Assembly: GCA_002118135.1 (NCBI GenBank)
Contig: BDIU01000201.1
Span: 310,001-374,000, forward strand
Origin: Trebouxia sp. TZW2008
Taxonomy: Eukaryota > Chlorophyta > Trebouxiophyceae > Trebouxiales > Trebouxiaceae
Direction: 5' to 3'
DNA: 64,000 nucleotides
Made by a program: the position numbers and the translations under genes. The notes below the pieces were generated by a model. It was not told the DNA's origin, searched no databases, and worked only from the letters and a program-made list of their open reading frames with translations. Numbering within the stretch: position 1 is the stretch's first letter; each line of letters begins with the position of its first letter. This document shows, one piece after another, positions 12,001 through 22,770 of the stretch.

Positions 12001-14653
12001 CCGCACAGGTAGAGTCTGACTGTAATGAACGTGTTGAGCAAACACGACTGTCTGGTGGGAGCCAGGCAGTGTTGAGCAACTTTTTACAAAGTGAAGATTT
12101 GCAGGAAGCTCAAACATGCATAGCCAGCAAGAATAGGACAGCATACAAAGGTGTTCAAGGCAGCCATGCCACAACACATGGACTGCCAAATTGAGAAGCT
12201 GGAAGGGACATCCAGGAAGGTGATGGTGCTACCTGGAGAGGCCACTCTGCAGCATAGAGGGCGTAGCCATGACGACGCAGGGGCCAATGTCATCCAAATG
12301 CTGTGAAGACTTGAGATGCGTCACATGCTTGAACATGAATGGGTTGGAAGCCTGCACACAGCATGACCTCACTTGTGCTTGAATCTGATGTGTAAAAAAT
12401 ATACCGTTTGTATTCGTCTGATGTGAACAAGCCTGTAGGCTGATCGGCCTGGCCTCATTCATGCTTCTACAGGGAAAGCAAGTGATTGACCTGTCGCTGT
12501 ATGCCATGTGACAGAGCTTGATGTAAAAAGTGGGCAAGCCTGTACACCAAAACGCTGTTGCAATTCAATGCTTTATGCAGAACAATGGCACAAAGCTAGC
12601 AGGTGTGGAGTGGAGAGCAGGCATAGCTTCATCTGCTTGGTTTCCTTGATTTGAGCGCTGTACACACCTGAAATGCTGCCTTGATATCATCATTCATCAT
12701 TTCAATGTAGGTCTGATACACACTGATGGCGCGTCGAGCCAGACCGCTGGCTTGATAGATGGGAACATTCTGTAGCTCAGGACTGTTGTTCCAGCATTCC
12801 TCCAAGATCAGCAAAACTTCCTGCGGCAAAACCACAGGTAAGCGCTGCATGAGCAAGGTATCTGTCCTTGATGTACTGGATTTGTCACATTTGCAATTGA
12901 GTCAGGGATATGCAGGTGCTAAATGCTGTGTGCCACTTGCATTTGCTGCAACTTGTTTTGCAACACCTGCAAGCGTGTCAGATACATGCAAGTGTCAATC
13001 CTGCACTGCCTACTATTTGCAGAGTATGTGTGGCATGGCCACCAGTGGCAAAATGGTTTGCCGTCATCCGCAATTGTGTCAGGTACATCTAAATGCAAAA
13101 GTTCTTTGCATGCCAAATGCAACGAAACATCTTGATTGAATTCTCAATAGCTGGCAATGGCGGAGTGGTCACCTGTGCTCGGCCCAGAGCAACAACAGGT
13201 AGCAGGACTCTGCCCCCACGTGTCAGAATGGTTCGCACCTTCTCCACAAAGCGCTGTTCTCTTTGATCTCTGGGCAAATGCTTTGACACCCCATATGTCG
13301 ATTCAACAATGACTGCACAGCCAGGCAGGCCAGACTCAGTACTGCTGCCATTTCACAGCGTCAGACACTGCAGCTGTATGTGAAAAATAGATCATGTGCA
13401 CAAGTACTGCTTTGCAATGATTTGGTAGAAAGCTTGTTAAGGCAGAGGAGGTAGAGCTGCTTTATTGTTTGGCTGCCAGCAAACCTCTCACAATGAGAAA
13501 TATCTTTAATTTGAATGCATTGCAATGTTTGCCTGAAGCTTGCACTACAGCAGGATCTGACCAATAGGCTGTAAGATTTGTGCTGTTTGCTGCCCAGTTT
13601 TGATCAACTACCTACCGGCAGCGGTGCATGAATGCAACATCTGGCACCAAAGGTTCCTTACCTACATGTGGTGGGTTATCTGGAGTGTCTGCAGCTGAGA
13701 GGTGCCTGTCTGGGACTCTACTGTAGTCCCCAGTATACAGAAGCCTCATTCCAGCTATCTCAATCTCAAACATGCATGCTCCCAAGACATGTCCTGCTCT
13801 ATATGCTGTGACCTGTCGCAAGTTCAGAAGATTCAGCTGACAAGCTGAACAGCGACTGCTAGCTAAAACACAGACACTACAAGACAACAGCTAGAACATG
13901 GCCTGCATGGCAAGCATGGCAGACTATCTTTTGGCATGGCGCAGCAGCATGAGCCAGGTCCCAACTCAAGTGCTGTCATGTACAGACTTGACCCACAAAG
14001 TATGGAAGAGAAACAGAACATCATGCAGAGAGACTTTGCAAGCCATGCCTGAATGCCTTCCACCTCAACAGTTTGATGAAAGTCAATGACTTCTGTGACG
14101 TCCAAGGTCTTCTCCAGATCTTTCTCACTGTACAATGCTCCGTCTGTACGGCCACCGCTGACTTTGACAAAATCTTTGAGCAGAGTTCCAACAATAGCCT
14201 TTGTAGGGTGAGTCATGAACACGCGCCCCTGCATGGCATTGATGTTGCACAGAAGGTTTCATGAATGCATCTCATTGACATTAAATGTGGGCCTACCTTG
14301 AAATTAGTTCTGCCTACGACATAGGGCACTGCTGCACAGTGATCAAGATGGAAGTGGGTGACCAGCATCACGTCTACAGTGTCTAGGTCAACAGCGTCCA
14401 AAAATGGCAGCGATGCCTCCCGTGAGAAGCCTGGATGTATCCCACAATCCATCATGATCGTTTTTCCCCTGCAACACTGGTGAGTTGAAGCCTGCTTCCC
14501 TTTCTCACGTGCACGTCGAGCTCGCAAGTATACATACAAGTATTTGATGATGACGCAGGATCGGCCGACTTCCTGACCGGCGCCCAAAGGCATCACTTCC
14601 ACCAGATCTTGATCATCGGGATCCGGCTCTTTGCGCTTGTCCAGGAGAGACAT
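9046..14653 (-). CDS. CPSF3: CPSF73 pre-mRNA 3'-end endonuclease
   Basis: Metallo-beta-lactamase/beta-CASP nuclease that cleaves pre-mRNA at the poly(A) site within the cleavage and polyadenylation complex, in the nucleus. Twelve exons: 14538-14653, 14297-14468, 14049-14228, 13662-13812, 13173-13312, 12668-12820, 12233-12351, 11600-11729, 11044-11292, 10632-10811, 9869-10105, 9046-9312. They sum to 697 residues, close to human CPSF73 (684). Visible landmarks: [12 protein letters not shown], the zinc motif [37 protein letters not shown] with [15 protein letters not shown], beta-CASP segment [10 protein letters not shown], and FSAHADF with VLVHGE. The C-terminus ends DEALRERL, similar to the family tail. 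The start follows from the conserved N-terminus. The intron 13813-14048 has a GC donor (CAG|GCATGG), placed by the family sequence across the junction. Divergent from the small gene at 15058. Confidence 0.95.
9332..9349. repeat. 18-bp perfect palindrome in CPSF73 intron
   Basis: GTCTACTGATCAGTAGAC is its own reverse complement. It lies 19 bases upstream of the last exon's acceptor in the gene's direction, so it could form a hairpin at or near the branch-point region of the last intron. Confidence 0.75.
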
Positions 14654-15057
14654 ATCTTATTTGCTTGCTTGCTTTCACGCTCTGAACCTGGTGGAACCTG
14701 AAGCTCTTCGCATGAACAAGTTCAGACGATCACGGTCACGATAAGTTGCCATCCGAGTCCACGATTTGCCGGCAGGCCGGGCAGGGCAACAAAGGAACGC
14801 GCAGGAGTTGAGCAAATCACCCAGGCAGCAAAAGAGGCTTCGGGGGGGACCCCCCCAAGACGAGGACCCGACCCACCCCTGCTCGAAAGCAAGCGGATTG
14901 CCACATCAGCATAAATTCTGACTCAGTCGATGCCTGAGTAATCCAGCGCAGCAGCGATCGTTTGCGGCAGCAACTACTTGGCCTCGGAACGCAAGCCATA
15001 CTTGCGTGTCGTCCGTAGACTTGCCTAAAGTCTTTTGACACAGTTCAGCATCGGAAC
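14654..15057. promoter_or_regulatory. Divergent promoter region, CPSF73 / small membrane peptide
   Basis: 404 bases between two opposed ATG codons. CpG-rich compared with the neighbouring gene bodies. No TATA box or factor site can be named with confidence. Confidence 0.5.
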
Positions 15058-15255
15058 ATGGCCAACCTCAGATCCACAGCCTACTGCCTGCTATGCCTCG
15101 CCGTCATACTGGTACTGATCCAGCTGGCAAACGCTCAGGCTGCTGAGCCCACGCCCAAGTTTACGACCGCCATTTCCATCAGCCTGGTGACAATTTTGCT
15201 GACAGTGCTGACGATCATGATCGTCATCACTATGTGCTTGGCACTGGGCAGCTAG
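15058..15255 (+). CDS. Small signal-peptide and single-TM protein, 65 aa
   Basis: Single-exon ORF with a clear ATG. The N-terminus is a typical signal peptide with hydrophobic core LLCLAVILVLIQL and likely cleavage after ANAQA. A short stretch AAEPTPKFTTA follows, then one long hydrophobic helix (ISISLVTILLTVLTIMIVI) ending MCLALGS. The mature peptide would be little more than a membrane anchor, like the small tail-anchored subunits of membrane complexes or an AG-peptide precursor. I cannot assign a family. It sits head to head with CPSF73 across a CpG-rich gap, which supports it being a real gene. It is the only recognised complete gene here without introns. Confidence 0.6.
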   Translation: MANLRSTAYCLLCLAVILVLIQLANAQAAEPTPKFTTAISISLVTILLTVLTIMIVITMCLALGS

Positions 15256-15934
15256 GCAACAACTGTTTCAGGTATTAAGCCGATCTGTGCCAGGGCTACA
15301 ATATGTCACCTGCTGCCAGATGTTGCCTTTCTTACTTAAGGCATAGGCAGCATGGCTGACTGGATGATTTTCTGCCACAGGTAGCAAGGGTCCTGCCTTG
15401 TCTTGTACATCACGGGCTGCTACACTGTGGCCCCAACAGCCAGCAATTTTTGCTCAGAACGTGGTGGTCAATAATTTTGGAGCCAGATCCTGTTGAAGCA
15501 TGTCTGTGCAAACTCATGGCCTGCTGCTATCATTGAGGCAGTGCACACCTCAGCAGCAGCAGCAATGATTTGGCGAGACATTTTTAGAGCCCAGAGTTCC
15601 CTTGTGTCTCTTTTCGTTCTGTATTGCTTGTGAACGACTTTTGTGAGTGATGTGCGCTTCTTTTCAGTAATGTTTATTTCTGTGACAACTGCCAGTTTTA
15701 GGGACATGTCATGGTTCAATTTGATGAATTTATGCCATAATTTGAAAAGGCAGCAAATTCAACAGAGCATAATAATGTTGTAATTCCAGTCTGATGTCAC
15801 AAGATCAGGTGCAATGTGACAACCTAAGGGGCAAAACTGCCAGTCACATGTCCTCGCAACATCTGGCATTGAAAATGTGTTCAAGTACAACAAAACAAGT
15901 GCTGCCTGGCTGGTGAATGGCAGATCCTGCTGAC
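15256..15934. other. Convergent 3' regions, no gene recognised
   Basis: AT-richer non-coding sequence between the small membrane gene (+) and the sirtuin stop (-). Presumably both 3' UTRs. The minus-strand frame at 15468-15719 has no family features. Confidence 0.6.
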
Positions 15935-18125
15935 TCAAACACGTTGCTTCTTAGCAGGTGTGCCTGTGTTGCTGTCATTTTCTCCTTGTGAATGTATTGC
16001 TGAGCCTGTCAAGGGAGGCGCTGAGTTATACATAGCAAGCTGAGTGACAAAATTGAAAGTTTGCTGAGCTGTCTCTGGTGCATCATCGCCTGTCATGATT
16101 GAGTACTTCAAACTATGGGATCTGTATGCCTCTTCAATCTCATGGCACAGATGGAGCCTGACAGTGACCACACAGGTCTGGGCTGTCTGCAAGCTCCTGA
16201 CCACCATGAATGGTTGTTTACGCAAGATAGCTGGCCGGCTGTTGGCATCCTGTAGCCATATGAGGCACAGATAGATTGCGTCGATCAAATGCCAAATATC
16301 CCCTAATGCATCTGTCAGCAGCATGGCAGGCTTGCTAGTAGCTTGAGTGTGTCAAAATGCTCAATTGTACACAATGCTGTCATGAAACAAACAGGCGGCA
16401 AACAGCGTGTAAATGGACAGACAACTCATGTATCAAGCTTCAGGCCCACTACTCTGCCATTGTGACCAGAGACAAGCATGGCATATGCCAATGTCAGACA
16501 GCATGCTTACCTCAAACTGCACCTCAACCTGCTGAACTAGGGGCATTGGGCACTTGGGACCATGAACGCTTTCCACGCTAATGGTACAGCTATATTTCTG
16601 GGTGCCATTGAGTAGCTGCTTGCCCTTCTTTAGGCTGTGACCAATCAGCACAGCATCTTGGCGGCTGTATGACGGAATGGGATGCTGCAGCTGAGACATG
16701 AGCGCCGACATAATGTCATCACATCTGGCGTGTATCACCAAGTTGGCTTTTTTGTCTTTTGGTGTCTTTTGCAGGTTTACAATCACAAGCTTCCCACCTG
16801 CATGCATCAAGTAGGCTGCTGCTTGATGGCGACATCTCCATTGATCACCTTGCAAAATTTTGGCAGACTGGAAAGCCACAGTAGGCTGCACAGTGCGTGT
16901 TGCAACCACTGAACTTGACGAAGTGCATGATTGTCTGCCATGCTGAAGTGTGATGTTAAGGCTGCAACCCTTCAGCATACTCAGTGGCAAGTTTCTTGGG
17001 AATGCGTCCTGCAATACAGTCTACACCTACCAGCTTTCACAGTCTTGAGCGGAATGTTGCATGCAGGTGTGATCTGTAGGCTAGTGCCTAGACAGATTGC
17101 CAAATCAGCCTCAGCAGCTGCCTTCTCTGACGCCTGCAGCTCATCTTCAGGCAATGCATCTTCCCAATCCAAGATGTGGTCTTTCAAACGCCCTTGGCAG
17201 CCTTCAACACTGCAGCAGCGCCCTGTGTACTTGAATCCTACCTGTAGTGCCAGGACTTGTTACTTGCTGCCGGCAGCTGAGCAATCTGCTCATGCATTTG
17301 GAGAGCAAAGCATCGCATGCATCTCAAGGCAAGCCCATAGCACAGAAGCAAGACTGCTGCATCATAGCTGACAAGCATGAACCATCAGGTGCAGCATGGG
17401 CTTTGATCAGCAATAGAAGCATACAGTATTCTGTTGGGAACTGACTTTTGCAAGACCATGAGGGGCTTACAGTCTCTATCTCAAAGTCTCGGATGTATTC
17501 TTGCTTGCACTTGGAGCATTTTTCAGCAAAGCAATTGCCATGCAGCTCTGCAAGGTGGCTTCGAGGGATGCCAGAGCGCAAATGTAATCCATCCACATTC
17601 TGTGAGGCGATATATTTCAGCTTCCCCATGTCTAGCAAAGCTACCAGTGCCTGTGATAGCATGGATGACAGGTGACAATTTTTCAGCAACCAGGCTGCCA
17701 TGAACCACATGATGAAGCGCAGTTGCAATACAACAAAAACTCACCTGGTGAGTCAAGCTGGGCTTGGCAATTCCAAAGCTTGTTTTGAATTCTGGAATGG
17801 GCTTGTGTGCTCTTTGCAATGTCCAGATACCAGAAGGTCCTCGAAAGTCTGGAATGCCGCATGAAGTTGATATTCCAGCCCCAGTGAACACAACAATGCT
17901 GTTGCTTTGGCGAACCTGTACAAGCAATACAGCACAGTCTAACTCACACGATAAAGGAACAGGATGGACGCAGACCTATCTGTCCAGCAAGTGCAACCCC
18001 ACCCAACCACATAAGGTATTGAGCTTGGCCTGAAGCTCGACAGGCGGTTCTGTCAGCTCAGGATCTCCAAGCTGTCCACCTAAATCCTCTCTATACGAAA
18101 GTTTTGTAGCATAGCCGGCTGACAT
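15935..18125 (-). CDS. SRT1: SIRT6/SRT1-type NAD-dependent deacylase
   Basis: Class IV sirtuin, expected to remove acyl groups from histone lysines using NAD in the nucleus. Exons 18003-18125, 17745-17915, 17471-17650, 17031-17241, 16511-16797 and 15935-16249 give 428 residues. The start [16 protein letters not shown] matches the family N-terminus. NAD-binding landmarks are [30 protein letters not shown] and ELHGNCF, with the catalytic His. The zinc site has CSKC and a second Cys pair (CCSVEGC). GTSLQI and VIVNLQ follow. The segment [17 protein letters not shown] resembles the C-terminal extension of plant SRT1. The protein ends with a basic TPAKKQRV, a plausible nuclear signal. Upstream of the ATG the DNA is CpG-rich. 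Confidence 0.93.
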
Positions 18126-18856
18126 CAATCAATATGCTCGTATTTATTCAGACATGGTGAGCCTGACAACCATGCGCCCGGCCTTCTCGCGCAGGCAGGG
18201 CCGCTTGGCAGCCATGGTCAGTCAATGATCATGGCAGCTTTGACAGCTTCATCTGTAGCAGGCTGCGCGCTTCCATGCGACACGTCGACACTGATTTGCA
18301 TTTGCAAAAGTTGTTTCAGCGCAATGCGCGCATGCACAGTGCCTGTCGTGCCAGTGGTCAAACTTGAGGTGTTTGTGCTGAAATTCTGGGAATGAGCCAA
18401 CAAGCTTGTATCTGTGTCTGGCCTTGCCAAAATGTGACTGGAGCTTGATCAACTTCACATGGCATGCACAGGAAACAGTGTGATGTACTATGTACTCCTG
18501 TTGTTGGCATGCTGTGTCACCAGTCATGCCATGCATTTGCCATACATCAATGGACATGCACTGCAATCACTTTTGTGCACACAGCAACACTGCAATGCAA
18601 CGTGCTGACACAGATTGACCAGGACAGTGAACATAGTCAGATGCTGACGGCACAGTATACTCTGTTCAATGTTTGTATAGTTCCTAAACAGTTCTGCTAA
18701 TTGCTGTTGGTCGCACAACACTGTGTGAGCAGATAGGTCTGAATGAGCTGTTGGGCAACCGAGAATAAAATTGCTGTCCAAGATCAGCATCCTGTAATAG
18801 ATGGGACTAAGTGCCTATCAAGCAATTCATACATGTCAAACAGACTCAAGATGCAG
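18126..18856. other. Sirtuin 5' region and neighbour's 3' region
   Basis: No supported gene. 18126-18330 is CpG-rich and probably the sirtuin promoter. The remainder should be 3' UTR of the cysteine-rich protein gene. Confidence 0.5.
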
Positions 18857-21484
18857 TTATGTTTTATACTTTGACGCCATCTGGACAAGCAAAGTGCGCT
18901 TGTGGGACACAGGGCTTGCTGCAGGAGCAGTCTGGCAAGCTGTCAAGTAGTCTGAGGTGCATGGAGCTGAGATACAGGCTGTCATGCTGATGGGCTGCAC
19001 AGCAGCATCGCATAGGTTTGCAGGCGACACAGCGTGAGGCCCGGAAGCCAGCTGGTACTGGAAACACGCAACAGTGCGAGTTTGAGTTCCAAATCCACAA
19101 GTTGCATTGCAAGGACCCCACTGACCAGATTGCCAGGTGTATGCGGTGCAGTTGCCTTGCAGTGGCAGTGGCGTCTGCGGTCTCCCTATTGCCTCATTGT
19201 TGACATCAGTTGGACCAGGAAGCACAGGGGACATTGGAGTGCCTGGCACTGGTGTCAATGAAAGTGCAGGAGAACCGCATAGATTGCAAGTTTGTCTGCA
19301 GTTTGCTCTGCAAAGCAAGGAGCATTCCTTACAACTTGGCCATATAGAGCAGCATGGCTTCATGCAGAAGTCACAATCTTGTGGCATCTGGTGAAAGCAA
19401 GGCAAGTATGAGCAGGAGGCAGCTCTTACCTCAGATAGTCCCCAATGCCTCCAGGAGCAGTGCAGTCATTATTCAGCTGCTTACACATCTGTCCACAATC
19501 TGATTGGAGGTCCATGCAATCATCTGTGGGCGCAATGTCTGGGGAGCTGACAGGAGTTGAGATTCTTGACGTCCCCAGTCCAGTACCAAACATGACAGAA
19601 TCTGGGGCGTTGGAGGGTGCATATGCAGTGTAAAAGGCTGTCTCTGAAGGTAAGGACTGATCAGGTGACAAATTGTTTTGTGTGTTTGAGATGGAAGGGC
19701 TAGAGACCGGAATTGAAGTTTGGGCAGGTAGAGGGGTGGCAGACATTGGGGGGAGAGGGACATTGCATCTGTTGCAGGTGATCTGCAACACAGCAGACTC
19801 AGTCAGTACATCTAGGCATCACCCAGCACAGCTGGCACATCGTGCAAGCTATTTGCCCCATTTGACACTACCGTAGCATGAGCAAAAGCAAATCCTTCCA
19901 TGGACTTGAGCAAAATGCGTCACCTGGCAGTATCCTGAAGGTGCTTCAGCAGTAGCTTGAGTCATGAAGGAGGCATTGCACTTGCCAAAACTTTTCTGCA
20001 GACAACACAAAAGTTTACAGTGTGTCAACTGCTTGTAAAGGATCGCCAGAATGATTGCATCAAATCATGTCTGACCTGTTCTGCACAAGTAAATGTGCTG
20101 CCGGGGGGTGGGACATCAAAGCATAAGATGGCGAGGGTGCTAGGTGCATTTGGTGCATCTCCGGCAGCACTTGTTACAGGAGCATTTGACAAGGCTGAGT
20201 CTATTGACTGCTCAGGGCTTGAATCACTTGTGCTGGGACCTGCAGGAGCCCAAGCAGATTGATTGCAGGACAGGCAGAGGGCATGGCAGACCTCATGGCA
20301 GGTGAGACAAAAGAACTACCTGACAATGAGGTGCCAACAGGTGCACCTGCCAACGTTGCCACTATAGGGGAGTATGGGATGGGCAATGCAAGGGATGAGA
20401 CAGGAGCAGGGACTGGTGTAGCAGAGCCAGTTGATGAAGTCGTAGAAGGTGTCATGGATGAGGAAGGGTTGAACAGTGGGAATGCCGAGTTGACAGCTGG
20501 CTCAGTAGCAGAAGGTAGGCTGGAAACCTCAGCTGTCGAAGTAGACTGTGATGTCAGCGGAGTTCCTGCAGACCTGAACAGCGGCGTATAGGCGGGAAAT
20601 ATGCTTGCTGATGCAGCCTGTGATGAAAGTGGAGTTGCCAGCTCTGCAGCCATTCTTGAAGGAGGCGGTGCTGATGTTGGCGGAGGAGTTGTATTAGCGC
20701 CACATGTTGCTCGGGGACCAAAGCATCTGCCACATGTGATCTGCAGCGCAAAACTTGCATTAGCTGCTGACCATGTGCAATCTGCAACACTGAAACAAGC
20801 TCTGTTCTTACCTGGCAGTACCCCAACGGCAGTCCTGAAGAAGGTGATGTCATGAAGCTGGCATTGCATTTGCCAAAACTTGCCTGCAGCATCATTTAAT
20901 GCCCTCACAAGACTTGAGAGAATCAAGCAGGCTGGGTGATGTTGCAGCATCACCTGCTCGGCACAGGTGTATGGACTTGAGGGTGGCGGTACGTCAACAC
21001 AAGAGAAGCTGCATGGACTTGGAGTCAAAATGCCAGCAGCGTAAGGTGGAGGCCTTGGTGCAGCCTGTGACGGAGTTGGCAAAGCTGGCTGTGATGATGT
21101 CACAGAGGAAGATGAAGAGACATCTGTCTGTCCAGCACACAAACCACACGTACTCTTGCAGTTCACCCTGCCAGCACAGAACTTTTGTCTCTTTTTATCA
21201 ATCAGGGATTCAACTTCTGCAAACCTGTAAAAAACCTGAGCAACTATCAGCAAAGCAGCATCTCGAACTTTGCAGCTCAACCTGAGGTACTGTCCAATTG
21301 GAGTTTGTAGATTGCAGGCATTGTCTGAGCCTGAATGGACACTGCATACGTCTTTGCAATCAGGAGCAGTGTCTGAGCAAGGAGCTCCTGCAGGCGCTGG
21401 TATAGGTGCAAGGTCAAATGCTGCAGCAATCAGCTGTGAGCTGCAGAACACACTCAACAAAAGCAACTGAATGTAGGGCAACAT
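18857..21484 (-). CDS. Secreted cysteine-rich matrix-type protein with TSP1 repeat
   Basis: Begins with a signal peptide (PYIQLLLLSVFCSSQLIAAA). Exons: 21282-21484, 20954-21224, 20812-20883, 20320-20740, 20076-20239, 19924-19995, 19430-19782, 18857-19334; 677 residues if the last junction is right. Order of parts: a six-Cys ShKT-like motif; a module of pattern DVPPPxSxxTCAEQ, FGKCNASFMT, GYCQ|ITCGRC; a long Ser/Thr/Pro/Ala linker; a second copy of the module; a second linker; a second ShKT-like motif; and a thrombospondin type-1 repeat (WQSGQWGPCNATCGFGTQ). The DVPPP-TCAEQ module resembles, from memory, cysteine-rich modules on green-algal cellulases and other wall proteins. Likely secreted and O-glycosylated, acting at the cell wall or matrix, perhaps binding polysaccharide. 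No catalytic domain seen. The last exon boundary is the least certain. Confidence 0.8.
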
Positions 21485-21933
21485 GTCCGCAAGTTTTGGT
21501 TCAGCCGGCTCGAGAAGCGTGCTTGCAGGTCCCAGGGAACGTCGACCGCCACCGCTAGCAGTCTGGACTGGTCGTCAGTTCACCCACGTAAGCCCTGAGA
21601 TGCAGGCTGCCTTGGGCCTGCGGGACACAGACGGCCAGCGGTCAGGACAACACAACGCCACATGACGCCACACCAGCCATACCTTGATACTACCGGCAGG
21701 CAAACCGGCCAAGACGACCGCCGGCTGCTGCAGAGCGGTGGGTGGAGCCTGACGTCTTGCCAAACTGTCTCTGCTGCAGCAACAGGTGAGTGCGATACGC
21801 TTGATACTCCTGCTAGCTTGTGCTGATCACTGCTTTGCTTTTCCCACCATTCATTTGAAACTGTCCACTTGCGCTTGCACGGTGTCCTCGGTCCTGACTC
21901 ACCGCTTGATGAGTCATGCATCAAGCGGAGCGA
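21485..21933. promoter_or_regulatory. CpG-rich 5' region of the matrix protein gene
   Basis: CpG-dense at 21490-21760, next to the start codon at 21484, matching the pattern at other gene starts. Short open frames on both strands look like by-products of the composition. The rest may be 3' UTR of the gene ending at 21934. Confidence 0.4.
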
Positions 21934-22547
21934 TCAGATCAGTGCACAGGGCCTGTGCATCCTGCGTCCTGTGTGAGGAGGATTAGGCTGGTGAGTATTA
22001 TGAGAGTAATTGGCAAGCTGGCTTGGGCATCTGCACTGCTGCTGATCATAACGGATGCAGGGTAATTGTGAATTACCACACTTCACATGAGACAGCTTTA
22101 GCTCAGGCCTGAGCTTACCCAGGCTAGAGCTCAGAACAGAGGCGGCAGCATCAGAAGCGACTCTAGACGTTGAATTTTGCGCATGATCGTGCAGCACTTG
22201 CATCAGCTCATGAGTGAATTGCGTCTCAGATGCTCCATACGGCCCATGCATGCCCAACTGACCATTGAATCCCATACTTGGCAGTGAATCAGGATTGTAG
22301 AGTACGAGCAGATTGCACTTTTGCATGCTGATGAAGACATATACGGTTGTTGCACTGAGTCTGACTGGGCTTTGATGTAAATGCTAGCTGTCTCTGAGGA
22401 GAGTCTGTTGCCGAAGCTGTATGTAACGGGGTAAGGTACATTGACAATTATCTTCAGGCCGGATCCCACACTGTTCTTCAGCAGCAGGGCACCCTCTTGA
22501 CCCTTGATGTCCTTGTGATGGTGACCAGCGTGAAGATGGATGCACAC
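21934..22547 (-). CDS. Unknown protein, gene model incomplete at 5' end
   Basis: Two frames look coding. About 22356-22520 reads KDIKGQEGALLLKNSVGSG and IIVNVPYPVTYSFGNRL. About 22110-22290 reads MGFNGQLGMHGPYGASETQ and HELMQVLHDHAQN, then SDAAASVLSSSLG and a good donor (GG|GTAAGC). A phase-matching intron with donor CC|GTATAT and acceptor CCAAG joins the frames. A last exon after CACACAG would add RRMHRPCALI and a stop at 21934. I found no convincing start upstream, so a first exon may be missing. I recognise no family. It could also be a remnant. Confidence 0.35.
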
Positions 22548-22770
22548 AGAGGTTAGGACAAGGTGATTATAGCCTCAAAACGCATGGCTGCATCACAAAG
22601 CTGAACACCTTGAGGTTTAAGCTGTATCAAGCACACTCCATGGCTGCCGCTGTACATCTAGAATGTTGCCTGAAGTTGCACGCTTGCTGACAAGTTTGTG
22701 TCTTCAGTGTTTCATCTCCTAAACAGCCAGTAAGAATACATTCCAGATGCACGTGACAGCAAGACATGCG

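Noticed and set aside
21483..21665. Plus-strand ATG frame overlapping the matrix protein start codon
   Set aside because: Arises from the same CATG; no onward exon or family features found.
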